Part shown: positions 8,474 to 16,728 of the stretch, piece after piece
How the letters are laid out: the number at the start of each line of letters is the position of its first letter
Position numbering within the stretch: position 1 is the first letter of the stretch
NCBI GenBank assembly: GCA_017548365.1
Contig: JAFZAC010000018.1
Location: forward strand, 1-40,144
Origin: Muribaculaceae bacterium
Lineage (GTDB): Bacteria; Bacteroidota; Bacteroidia; Bacteroidales; Muribaculaceae
Reading direction: 5' to 3'
DNA: 40,144 bases
The notes under the pieces: model-generated
Told to the model about the DNA's origin: nothing
Seen by the model: only the letters and a program-made list of their open reading frames with translations
Database searches by the model: none
Program-made: the position numbers and the translations under genes

Positions 8474-11098
8474 TTAAGGATTAACCTTGGTGATGACAAT
8501 GGTCATGTGCTCAAGATCCACAGTGAGATTGTAAACAACACCTGTTGGAGCCTCAAAAGCCCTCCAGTCGGTGGTCACAAGTGGAATTTGTTGACCAAGA
8601 ACATCGTCAGAAATCACAAAATTGGTAAACTGATCGGCGGTTGTGGGACCGAAACGCTTGTCTTGAATCTCATCCCAGTTGTCATCGGAACTTGCGAGAG
8701 CCTTAGTCAACGCAAAGTAACTTGTGGAATATCCACCACCAATTGAAGTTGTGGTCACCTGTACAGTAAAGACTTTACCATTAGTGGTGTTCATCTGCAC
8801 ACCAGTGGCTGCACCCCAAGAATTGCCATTGACTTCACCGAGTACATAAACATTCTCAGTGGTTGGCTGTACATTGCCAAGCAGGATGTTATATATTATT
8901 GTAATATCGGCTGCAGTAATTACCCCATCACCATCCTGGTCGCCATTAACAACACCTGCAGAATTGTTGTTGAGCAGGACGTTATAAAGAACGGTAATAT
9001 CATTAGCTGTTACAACACCATCACCATCGACATCGCCAGGAACAACTGGACCTCCTACAGGAACAACTGTAATAGTCATATCGTTGGCGTTAACACGGAA
9101 GGTGTACTTGCCACCATTCTCAATACGGAAGTTTGCTCCATCAACCATAGCAATTGGTGTATTGAGTAGACCGTTGTTGATCAAGAAATAGCCACCGCCA
9201 TACTCATCAATACCACCATACCATGTCCAATCATCACCATTAGGAGTGATAACCTTGAACTCGGCATTGGCACTGAGGGTACCTGTAGCCTCATAAACGC
9301 CATCTTCGGCAGTAGCGGCAAATACAAGACGGCCACCATCCGCAGTGGTATTCCAATCGTTGAATGTACCAACCAGATAGAATTCGCTTGGAGCTACAAC
9401 TGTTCCATAAGGATTGATCTTGACCTGTGCAGCATTGATGATTTTATTGGCATCTCGATCAATGAGCAGAGCAGCCATTTTCAGTCTCGACTTATCTTGG
9501 ATTTTATTATTTGAAGATATGTCGGCAAGGAAGTTGTAGGGCAGCGACACACCTGCATCAAACGAGGTGGGAACCGAACCGTTAGCTCCACTCAAAATGT
9601 TCCATGCGGCCACAGCCACAAAGTTATATTCTAAGCCAGAAACTCTTGAGCCTTGACCAACCCACCATGACATATAAGAGGGGGCACTGGTTTGACCACT
9701 ATAGTAGTTGGCCTGTCCCCAATTTGTGCCAGAGCCTTTCATACCGTCCTCGGTAAGCACCAAGGCAATACCATAATTACTATTCTCTCCAGCAAAGGCA
9801 AACATAGACTTGGCATTAACATCAATCTTTGTCATAGCCTCGTCATTCCATTGAGCAACTAAATCAATCTTACCTGCAGGAACATCGAGCAGACTTTGAT
9901 TAATTGCGCTCTGGATAGCATCAGGGTTGGGGTCCAAGTCAGTTGCGCGGTCGGAACGAGCATCGGGGAATCCGCTTACTGTATTCATCACGGGATTATA
10001 ATCGGAAATCTCCATTGGGTCGCCATTATGTGCAGCAATCAGCACAACCTGGTCGCCAAAAAGCTCATTTGCTGTCTCCATGCCCACGAAACCTCTTGGG
10101 CACCATCCGCACCAAGTTCCGGTGAATTCCTCAATAACAGGAACTTTGGTGAACAAGTAAGCCATAACAACAAATTTACCACTAGCTACACACTGATTGG
10201 CTTGCGCTTCGTTAGCCTGTCCATTGACCTTAGTGATAGTAATAGTCCTTGTTGCACTCATAGCCTCACTTGTATCAAAAGATGCATTGAATGTCGCGGT
10301 ACCGCCAAAGGGAATATTGTTCAGGGCTACTGTAACCTCAGGTGTAGCAGTAGCAGGATCGTTATTGGTTGTAACAGAATAAGAAATAGAAGTAATTGGG
10401 TTCTGACCTTTGTTCTTTATCGTAATAGGCAGAATCGCCTCATCGCCCACTTGATAGTTGTGAGTTCCAAGGCTATTTGATGTCATGACAGCACAGTTTT
10501 GAGGAACAACTGCACCCTCGGCGAGAAGTTGCATAGCGAGCTTGCCATGATCGGTCACCGAAGCCCAGTTAGTCTGTCCAGAAGTGGCACGGAAGAAGAA
10601 TGTACTAGCTTCATACTCGCCACCATTCATGATAGCATTATCCTGACTGCTAAGAGTCATAGTAAAACCAAAGTAAGTGACAGCATTATTAATCTCAAAA
10701 GGAGTAGTGAGCGCAATATCGTTGGCACCAGCAGTCAAAGTTGACAAGTCAACATCTTGAACATACAAAACACCTTGCGCGTTAATCTTTAGAGATTTAG
10801 TCACCCAAATCTTTAGGCTGGTAATCTTGGGAATAGTAGTTCCATTAAGCCAAATGCGCATTGCTTTGACAGTGGCATTTCCCATGATAGGGTCATTCTT
10901 TGCAATTTTAATTGCAGCCTCATAATCGGCTAAAGCGTTCACTCCATAGCCTGAGAAATTAGCAGCATTAGCATCATTGTCGGTGAAGTAGCCCCACCAG
11001 ATTTCTCCAGCGCCAGGTGTGATAGAGCGCTGTTGTGCAAAAGTTGATGTTGCCAATAAAACGGCAAACAGCAATAGTAGTGTTTTCTTCATTTTCAT
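8474..11098 (-). CDS. Secreted Omp28-domain protein with dockerin-like repeat
   Basis: An 874-aa secreted protein (signal to about residue 21, cleaved at TFAQ). Order of parts: a beta-rich N-terminal region (25-310), an Omp28/thioredoxin-like domain with FTGTWCGWCPRG (Cys330, Cys333; about 315-565), a SusE/SusF-like carbohydrate-module-type domain beginning FYLVGTFNDWN (573-680), a dockerin type I-like pair of EF-hand repeats (688-742; GDVDGDGVVTANDIT and GDQDGDGVITAADIT), and a final beta domain (748-874). No type IX C-terminal motif is visible. It lies 38 bp after another dockerin gene, so the two are probably co-transcribed. The partner of the dockerin-like part is unknown. Confidence 0.85.
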   Translation of the reverse strand: MKMKKTLLLLFAVLLATSTFAQQRSITPGAGEIWWGYFTDNDANAANFSGYGVNALADYEAAIKIAKNDPIMGNATVKAMRIWLNGTTIPKITSLKIWVTKSLKINAQGVLYVQDVDLSTLTAGANDIALTTPFEINNAVTYFGFTMTLSSQDNAIMNGGEYEASTFFFRATSGQTNWASVTDHGKLAMQLLAEGAVVPQNCAVMTSNSLGTHNYQVGDEAILPITIKNKGQNPITSISYSVTTNNDPATATPEVTVALNNIPFGGTATFNASFDTSEAMSATRTITITKVNGQANEAQANQCVASGKFVVMAYLFTKVPVIEEFTGTWCGWCPRGFVGMETANELFGDQVVLIAAHNGDPMEISDYNPVMNTVSGFPDARSDRATDLDPNPDAIQSAINQSLLDVPAGKIDLVAQWNDEAMTKIDVNAKSMFAFAGENSNYGIALVLTEDGMKGSGTNWGQANYYSGQTSAPSYMSWWVGQGSRVSGLEYNFVAVAAWNILSGANGSVPTSFDAGVSLPYNFLADISSNNKIQDKSRLKMAALLIDRDANKIINAAQVKINPYGTVVAPSEFYLVGTFNDWNTTADGGRLVFAATAEDGVYEATGTLSANAEFKVITPNGDDWTWYGGIDEYGGGYFLINNGLLNTPIAMVDGANFRIENGGKYTFRVNANDMTITVVPVGGPVVPGDVDGDGVVTANDITVLYNVLLNNNSAGVVNGDQDGDGVITAADITIIYNILLGNVQPTTENVYVLGEVNGNSWGAATGVQMNTTNGKVFTVQVTTTSIGGGYSTSYFALTKALASSDDNWDEIQDKRFGPTTADQFTNFVISDDVLGQQIPLVTTDWRAFEAPTGVVYNLTVDLEHMTIVITKVNP

Positions 11099-11136
11099 TG
11101 TGTTTTTATTAGGTTAATAATATTATATTTTTCAAA

Positions 11137-12225
11137 TTAATTACCAAGAAGGATATTGTAAATAATAGTAATATCGCCAGCTGTGATTGTGTCATCACCA
11201 TCCTGGTCACCATTGACCATAGCGCCACTATCCCCATTAAGCAAATAGTTGTAAAGAACAGTGATGTCACCAGCAGTAACTACTCCGTCACCATCAACAT
11301 CACCAAGAACCACTTGTTGTTGCTCGACGTTGGTGAATTTAATCTTCACTGTGCGTGTCACCCCGCCAATGGCTGCAGTGAGCGTAGCAAGCAAGTGACC
11401 ATCGCTCGCAATGTCATTGGCCTCAAACTGTACTAAACAAATGTTATTATTAAACGAGAACGTTTTGGTGAGCGAAGTGTTATTAGCGATGGGGCTACAT
11501 AGACCACCCATACACCAAGTTACATTTTCGCAAATAAAGGTAGTCTCATTAATAGCCATCGTAGCAGCCCCTTGAGTGTAATTGCCAGAGAGCATTTGCA
11601 AAACAAGTCCATTATTGGGATTGGAACTTGGATTTGTCTCACAAGCGATTTCTCCAAAATCGTTCTCCTCGGCTGCTATTGTCACAGTCGCGCCATCAGC
11701 GAGAGATATACCATGATAACGAAACTCAAAATTAGCGTCATCTACTTGTTCGCCATTGATAAATTTTATATTTACCATACGGGTAACTCCGTCAACAGTG
11801 GCAGTGAGAGTAGCGAGCAGATAGCCATCGCTCGCGATGTCAAGGGCATCAAACTGCACTAAACATATGTCGTTATTGAATGAGAATGTTTTGGTGAGCG
11901 AGGTATTGTCGCCGAAGGAGCTACATAGACCACCCATACACCAAGTAATATTTTCACAAATAAAGGTATTCTCAACAACAGTCATTGTAGCAGTACCTTG
12001 AGCATTATTGCCCGATAACATTTGCAAAACAAGCCCATTATTGGGATTGGAACTTGGATTGGTCTCACATGCAATTTCTCCAAAATCGTTCTCCTCAGCA
12101 ACAATGGTCACAGTTGCTCCATCGGCGAGCGACTCGCCGTGATAACGAAAATCAAAAGTCTGAGCAAAGACTGAAGGCACCGACAAAAGTAACACTACTA
12201 CAAACGAGAGTAAATGTTTAATCAT
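11137..12225 (-). CDS. Secreted duplicated-domain protein with dockerin-like repeat
   Basis: A 362-aa secreted protein (signal to about residue 21, SVFAQ). Two nearly identical beta domains of about 135 residues follow (22-158 and 166-301). Each starts FRYHG-SLADGATVTI and contains ENDFGEIACETNPSSNPNNG and WCMGGLCS. A dockerin-like pair closes the chain (306-362; GDVDGDGVVTAGDIT, ITAGDITIIYNILLGN). The dockerin part closely resembles that of the next gene. I do not recognise the repeated domain; its paired Cys and high Asn/Thr content fit an extracellular protein. The start is the first ATG after a TAnnTTTG box at 12320. Confidence 0.8.
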   Translation of the reverse strand: MIKHLLSFVVVLLLSVPSVFAQTFDFRYHGESLADGATVTIVAEENDFGEIACETNPSSNPNNGLVLQMLSGNNAQGTATMTVVENTFICENITWCMGGLCSSFGDNTSLTKTFSFNNDICLVQFDALDIASDGYLLATLTATVDGVTRMVNIKFINGEQVDDANFEFRYHGISLADGATVTIAAEENDFGEIACETNPSSNPNNGLVLQMLSGNYTQGAATMAINETTFICENVTWCMGGLCSPIANNTSLTKTFSFNNNICLVQFEANDIASDGHLLATLTAAIGGVTRTVKIKFTNVEQQQVVLGDVDGDGVVTAGDITVLYNYLLNGDSGAMVNGDQDGDDTITAGDITIIYNILLGN

Positions 12226-12319
12226 AAGTTATCATTTAAGGCGGGCCCTTTAAATCCATTTTTAAGCCATAATAAGGGCAGAACCCATTAACCCCTAATA
12301 AAGCTAGTATTTATCGTTA

Positions 12320-12327
12320 CAAAGTTA
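12320..12327 (-). promoter_or_regulatory. -7 box for the dockerin gene pair
   Basis: TAACTTTG on the minus strand, about 95 bp upstream of the ATG at 12225, matches the TAnnTTTG consensus. No clear -33 TTTG is seen at the right distance. Confidence 0.4.
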
Positions 12328-12388
12328 TAATTTTTTATTAAAATAGTATAACACTTAATATATATTTAACTTTTATTGACTATAGAAA

Positions 12389-12421
12389 ATGTCCTCACCG
12401 GCGAAATGCCAATGAGGACAT
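12389..12421 (-). terminator. Terminator after the type IX-signal gene
   Basis: ATGTCCTCA (12389-12397) pairs with TGAGGACAT (12413-12421), with an inner GGC/GCC pair, and TTTTCT follows on the minus strand. The stem shares TGTCCTCA/TGAGGACA with the terminator at 5482-5519. Confidence 0.65.
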
Positions 12422-12514
12422 AATATTGATCAGTTTTATTAAAACTTGAATAATCTCACATAACACGACGTAGAGCCGAACTCGAAGTCGTTATGTCAAG
12501 GGGAAGATAATTTA

Positions 12515-14410
12515 TTACTTAATAATAACCTTCTTGCCGTTGTGGATGTAGATGCCAGGAGCGCTAGGCATGTTCTCGAAGCGTACACCCTGGAGGTTGT
12601 ACCAGGCGTTGTCAACCTTGTCGTTGCTAACGTTAGTGATAGCCTGTGGAGCATTCTTGGTTACCACCATTACGAGAGGCTCTTGCACGGCCTTATTGCC
12701 TTGCTCCATAACCTTGATGGTGAAGTTACCAGACTCTTCAACCTTGAAGTTTGAACCGTCAATGAGTTCGATAGGTGCATTAAACAGGTCTTCGTTAAGG
12801 AGGAAGTATCCAACGCCATTGTCGTCTCTACCACCAAACCATTTCCAGCCATCACCGTCAGGGGTGATAAGCTTGAACTCTGCATCAGCCTCAAGGTCCA
12901 AAGTGCCCTCAAATGCGCCTTCGTTCTCTACGAGTTCAATCATACCATCCTCTTGGCTCCAGTCGTTGAATGTACCAACAACATAGAGCTGCTCAATGCC
13001 AGCAGGTTCCTCACCAGGAATCTCGAAGTAATATTCTTCGATACATGGAGTGGATACTGCATTCTCGTTAGGCAGCTGAACCATGCCAAACACCTCGGCG
13101 CTGTTATCGCAGGCGATGATGTTGTTAGCATAGTCAAATGCGAAGTGGTTCCAACCAGTGAAGCTTGGGCAGCTGTACTCATAGAGTTTGGTGAGTTCGC
13201 CATTATTTACTGAATAAACTACTAGCTTCTTGCTGTAGCCCTCACCGCGAACCATTAAGGTGTGGTCCTTGTTGAACGCCATGCCACCGTTGCGGCTATA
13301 GACGTCAGTAATGAGCTGGTCAATCTCCTCGGTCTCAAGGCTAGCATGAGCATAGCTGGGCTCGCCTTCTGTTGGAGCACCACGCCACTGGCTCATCCAG
13401 ATGCCACCGGCACCATCGTAGGCCAAGTTGATACCGGCATAGTTGATAGCCTTGTTGTCGAAGGCTGTGAAGTTGCGGCTTGGAGCATCTCCCCAAGAGG
13501 TTGCGGTTCCAAGGTTATACTCGTTGGTCTTATACTTGGTAACATCGGTGGTTGTACCAGGAGTGCAGGTCATCATCATGAGCTTTAGGTTCTCGCCGCT
13601 GCCAATAACGTCGAAAGCAACGCCTACGCCTGCAGCAACCTCAACTTCACCATTGGTAACGATACCTGTCGATGTGTCGAGTGTTCCTTCAAATAGAGGA
13701 GTGGCCTGTAATGTTGCACGGTCAATCTCATAAAGAGGATAACCAGTGTTTACTCGCTGAGAGAGTATGAACATTCGATTGTCCTCACTAATTTGGATGC
13801 GAGCAGGGCGCCAGTCGATAAGTGAGCCAGCTCCAGCGCCAGTACTCTGCATACCGCAGTTGAAGCCATACTTGCCTTCCTCGTTCTTGATGCCGTTGAA
13901 TTGTGGGTCAAATTGATAAAGGCCACAACCTACCGCACCATTGTCGGGGGCAGTGTAATAGGCGGTACTTGAGCTTGCGTATGACTCGGTAACATACATA
14001 GTACCAAAGTTTTCGCTTTCAGGATTGACATCCACAGCAACACCAGCTGGTGAGTAGAATTTTTTCACCTTATCGGTGATTTCCACTGGAGCCTCAAGGG
14101 TTTCGCCAGTCACTGCAACTTTCCAAGATATTGACTTCCCTGCGGGAATTTCAGGATTCTCAGCAAAGTTAAGAACGTACTCATGGTCACCAGCTGTAAG
14201 CATGTCATCGACCATGTCGATAGTTTTTACTGCAGTTTCTCCGTCATAGAGTTGAATTTGCACTGCTTGGGCTGCGGCGTTGAGCGAGTAGCGAATGGTG
14301 ATTCCCTCCTCGTTCTGGTCGCCAGCACTTAACTTGTAAGCGTAGGGATTCTGTGCGCTTACACCAATGAATGTTGCCACCATGGCAACTAACAGTAGTA
14401 ATTTCTTCAT
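12515..14410 (-). CDS. Secreted protein with SusE/F-like domain and type IX-like C-terminus
   Basis: A 631-aa secreted protein (signal to about residue 19). The N-terminal region (20-110) resembles a FlgD-like Ig segment. A large beta-rich region (about 110-460) contains several GG- and NHFAFDYANN-type strands, like a beta-propeller. A SusE/SusF-like domain starts LYVVGTFNDWSQ (475-585) and is homologous to the one in the 874-aa neighbour. The last 31 residues (NAWYNLQGVRFENMPSAPGI, ending NGKKVIIK) match the type A sorting domain used by the type IX secretion system in Bacteroidota. It has its own promoter and terminator. A surface role in carbohydrate binding is inferred, not shown. Confidence 0.82.
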   Translation of the reverse strand: MKKLLLLVAMVATFIGVSAQNPYAYKLSAGDQNEEGITIRYSLNAAAQAVQIQLYDGETAVKTIDMVDDMLTAGDHEYVLNFAENPEIPAGKSISWKVAVTGETLEAPVEITDKVKKFYSPAGVAVDVNPESENFGTMYVTESYASSSTAYYTAPDNGAVGCGLYQFDPQFNGIKNEEGKYGFNCGMQSTGAGAGSLIDWRPARIQISEDNRMFILSQRVNTGYPLYEIDRATLQATPLFEGTLDTSTGIVTNGEVEVAAGVGVAFDVIGSGENLKLMMMTCTPGTTTDVTKYKTNEYNLGTATSWGDAPSRNFTAFDNKAINYAGINLAYDGAGGIWMSQWRGAPTEGEPSYAHASLETEEIDQLITDVYSRNGGMAFNKDHTLMVRGEGYSKKLVVYSVNNGELTKLYEYSCPSFTGWNHFAFDYANNIIACDNSAEVFGMVQLPNENAVSTPCIEEYYFEIPGEEPAGIEQLYVVGTFNDWSQEDGMIELVENEGAFEGTLDLEADAEFKLITPDGDGWKWFGGRDDNGVGYFLLNEDLFNAPIELIDGSNFKVEESGNFTIKVMEQGNKAVQEPLVMVVTKNAPQAITNVSNDKVDNAWYNLQGVRFENMPSAPGIYIHNGKKVIIK

Positions 14411-14486
14411 TGAATTAAGTTTTAGTTAGTAAAAATGAAATTATATAAAAACCTATTGTTTTAAATGAATTCAATATTTCAGCTAA

Positions 14487-14518
14487 CAAAATTACGCAAT
14501 AATAATTGAAATAGCAAA
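14487..14518 (-). promoter_or_regulatory. Promoter of the type IX-signal gene
   Basis: On the minus strand TTTG (14515-14518), an exact 20-bp spacer and TAATTTTG (14487-14494) precede the ATG at 14410 by 76 bp. The remainder of the AT-rich gap 14411-14700 holds only this promoter and the hairpin at 14606-14639. Confidence 0.7.
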
Positions 14519-14605
14519 CAAATTCTTAAAAAATCAACGAAAACCATAAAAATTATTTTCATATTATTATTTTTATACCTCACATTAGAGATTATCAATA
14601 TGCAA

Positions 14606-14639
14606 TATGAGCTGAGCAAAATATCATGCTCAGCCCATA
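14606..14639 (-). terminator. Hairpin downstream of argB
   Basis: TATG-A-GCTGAGCA pairs with TGCTCAGC-C-CATA (one mismatch) about 60 bp beyond the argB stop. There is no strong T-run, so it is a weak terminator candidate. Confidence 0.45.
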
Positions 14640-14700
14640 CTGTATTAAAATCATGAGAATAGAGTTAGTTGCAATCTATTTTCACATGGACAATAAAAAC

Positions 14701-15480
14701 CTATTTTATGTGTGTACCACCATTGAGATCGCTGAAACGGGCGACATTGATGAGAACAACTTCTTTAACACCGTGGTCTATAGCCGAAAAGGCATTGTCG
14801 ATAGTGGAAAAAGCACTCGACTTTACAATACCCTTTTCACGCAATGCTTTGTATTGTGTGCGACGCAGCATGGGAATGATGCTGTCGGGGTTGTTCTCGT
14901 TGGTCAACACCCCGTTCTCCTCACCCATCACATTGATGACGGTTACATCGTAGGCAAGAGTGAGCGTGCGAGCAATCTCATAGGCAAACATCTTCACGTC
15001 GCCGTTCAACAAATTCCCTTTTCCATCATGAGTAATGGGAGCTATCACAGGTACGACGCCTTCCTCGAGAAGCTTTACAAGCATCGATGAGTTCACACGA
15101 CGCACGGTTCCCACTCGCCCCACGTTCACTGGTTTAATGGGCACTTTGTTGCTAAGCACCAAGTTCAGATCCACACCAGTTAGACCTAACGCATTAAGTC
15201 CTCGCCACTGCATAATGGCAACCAGACGCTTGTTGACAAGTCCGCCATAGACCATAGTCACGAGATCCATTACACGGTCGTCAATAATGTCACGACCATT
15301 GCTTGTTTGGCGTATGGTGAAGCCCATTTTCTCAGCAACCATCGATACCATGGTACCCTCACCATGCACAAAGAGCTTGAGCCCCTCGATAGCGGCAAAG
15401 TTCCGAATCAAGGCCCTGAGATTCTGTGGATCCTCCACCACAATTCCTTCAACATTAACTATAGTAAGCTTCTTCCGCAT
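14701..15480 (-). CDS. argB: Acetylglutamate kinase family (arginine pathway)
   Basis: An amino-acid kinase family protein of 259 aa. It has FVHGEGTMVSMVAEKMGF, GLTGVDLNLV, PVIAPITHDGKGNLLNGD and a C-terminal AFSAIDHGVKEVVLINV, the layout of N-acetylglutamate kinase, which makes N-acetyl-L-glutamyl 5-phosphate for arginine. In several Bacteroidota the arginine pathway uses N-succinylated intermediates, so the acyl group is uncertain. The usual N-terminal KxGG motif is changed to VNVEG (residues 8-12), as in Bacteroidota homologs I recall. It lies 59 bp downstream of prfB and is probably in one transcript with it. Confidence 0.82.
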   Translation of the reverse strand: MRKKLTIVNVEGIVVEDPQNLRALIRNFAAIEGLKLFVHGEGTMVSMVAEKMGFTIRQTSNGRDIIDDRVMDLVTMVYGGLVNKRLVAIMQWRGLNALGLTGVDLNLVLSNKVPIKPVNVGRVGTVRRVNSSMLVKLLEEGVVPVIAPITHDGKGNLLNGDVKMFAYEIARTLTLAYDVTVINVMGEENGVLTNENNPDSIIPMLRRTQYKALREKGIVKSSAFSTIDNAFSAIDHGVKEVVLINVARFSDLNGGTHIK

Positions 15481-15539
15481 ATTTCTTAAAAGACTATTAA
15501 GGACTATATTCTTTTGTTTCTTAATTGTCGTACAAAAAG

Positions 15540-16653
15540 CTACTCGTCGGTGGAGAATTCCATGAGATAAGCTTTGATGAAGTCGTCAATGTCGCCGTCC
15601 ATGACTGCGCCCACGTTGCTAGTCTGATAGTTAGTGCGATGATCTTTGACACGGCGGTCGTCGAAGACGTAGCTACGAATTTGACTGCCCCACTCTATCT
15701 TCTTCTTACTGTCCTCGATTTTGCGCTGCTCCTCGCGGCGGTGCTCGAGTTCCTTGTTGTAGAGAATAGACTTGAGGTTGCGCAGAGCGTTCTCGCGGTT
15801 CTTGGGTTGATCGCGTGTCTCGGTATTCTCAACGAGGATTTCCTCCTCCTCGCCTGTGTAAGGATCCTTGTACATGTAACGCACACGTACACCACTCTCA
15901 ACCTTGTTCACATTCTGTCCACCAGCGCCCCCGCTGCGGAAGGTATCCCACGAGATGCGTGCAGGGTCAAGCACAATCTCGATAGTGTCGTCGACCATAG
16001 GGCTCACGAAGACAGAGGCAAATGAAGTCATACGCTTTCCCTGGGCATTATAAGGAGACACACGCACGAGGCGGTGAACGCCGTTCTCGCTCTTGAGGTA
16101 TCCGTAGGCGAAATCACCCTCGATACCTATTGTAACACTCTTGATTCCTGCCTCATCACCATCCACCATGTGCTGAATGGCTGTCTTGTAGCCGTGCTTC
16201 TCGCACCAACGCAAATACATGCGCATGAGCATCGACGCCCAGTCCTGACTCTCGGTGCCGCCAGCACCAGAGTTAATTTTCATGATTGCACTAAGCTTGT
16301 CCTCCTCGCGACGCAACATGTTGCGCAGCTCAAGTTTCTCGATTTTGTCGAGAGCGTCAGCATAGAGTCCATCTAATTCGTCCTCGGTGAGCACTTCTTC
16401 CTTCACGAAGTCGAAGCCCACTCCCACTTCTCCTACTGCCGCTTCCACCTCGGCGCATTTCTCAATCCACATTTTGAGTGTCTTGATTTTGCGCATCTGC
16501 GCTTCGGCTTTCTTTTGGTCACTCCAGAAATCGGGCACATGTGTGCGCAATTCCTCTTCTTCTAATTGGATTTTCTTGTTATCGACGTCAAAGATACCTC
16601 CTCAACGCATCCTTGCGTTCTTGTATCTCTTTTAGTTGGTCGGTTGTAATCAT
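15540..16653 (-). CDS. prfB: Peptide chain release factor 2, made by programmed +1 frameshift
   Basis: RF2 ends translation at UGA and UAA. The gene is read in two frames. Codons 1-21 run from the ATG at 16653 (MITTDQLKEIQERKDALRRY, then Leu21) to an in-frame UGA at 16588-16590. The slip site AGGAGGTATCTTTGAC has the classic SD-like AGGAGG, CUU and UGAC, and a +1 shift skips the T at 16590. The second frame (GAC at 16589 to 15540) gives about 370 aa in all, a normal RF2 length. The GGQ motif for peptide release is in GGAGGQNVNKVESG. The anticodon-like SPF tripeptide is SPY here. RF2 made this way regulates itself, since low RF2 favours the shift. Confidence 0.95.
16583..16601 (-). promoter_or_regulatory. 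prfB programmed frameshift site
   Basis: On the minus strand AGGAGG sits a short distance upstream of CTT-TGA-C. The SD-like hexamer stimulates slippage of peptidyl-tRNA-Leu from CUU to UUU when RF2 is scarce. The arrangement is diagnostic, and it stands out in a genome that otherwise shows no Shine-Dalgarno sequences. Confidence 0.93.
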
Positions 16654-16728
16654 CTGAGCTCAATGATTTTATGGGTTAATAAATTAAGTTATTTAATTAA
16701 AGGAGATAAACAATTTCCTTATTATACA

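Noticed and set aside
15540..16550. RF2 beginning at an internal codon near 16550
   Set aside because: The programmed frameshift signal joins it to an upstream 21-codon frame starting at 16653.
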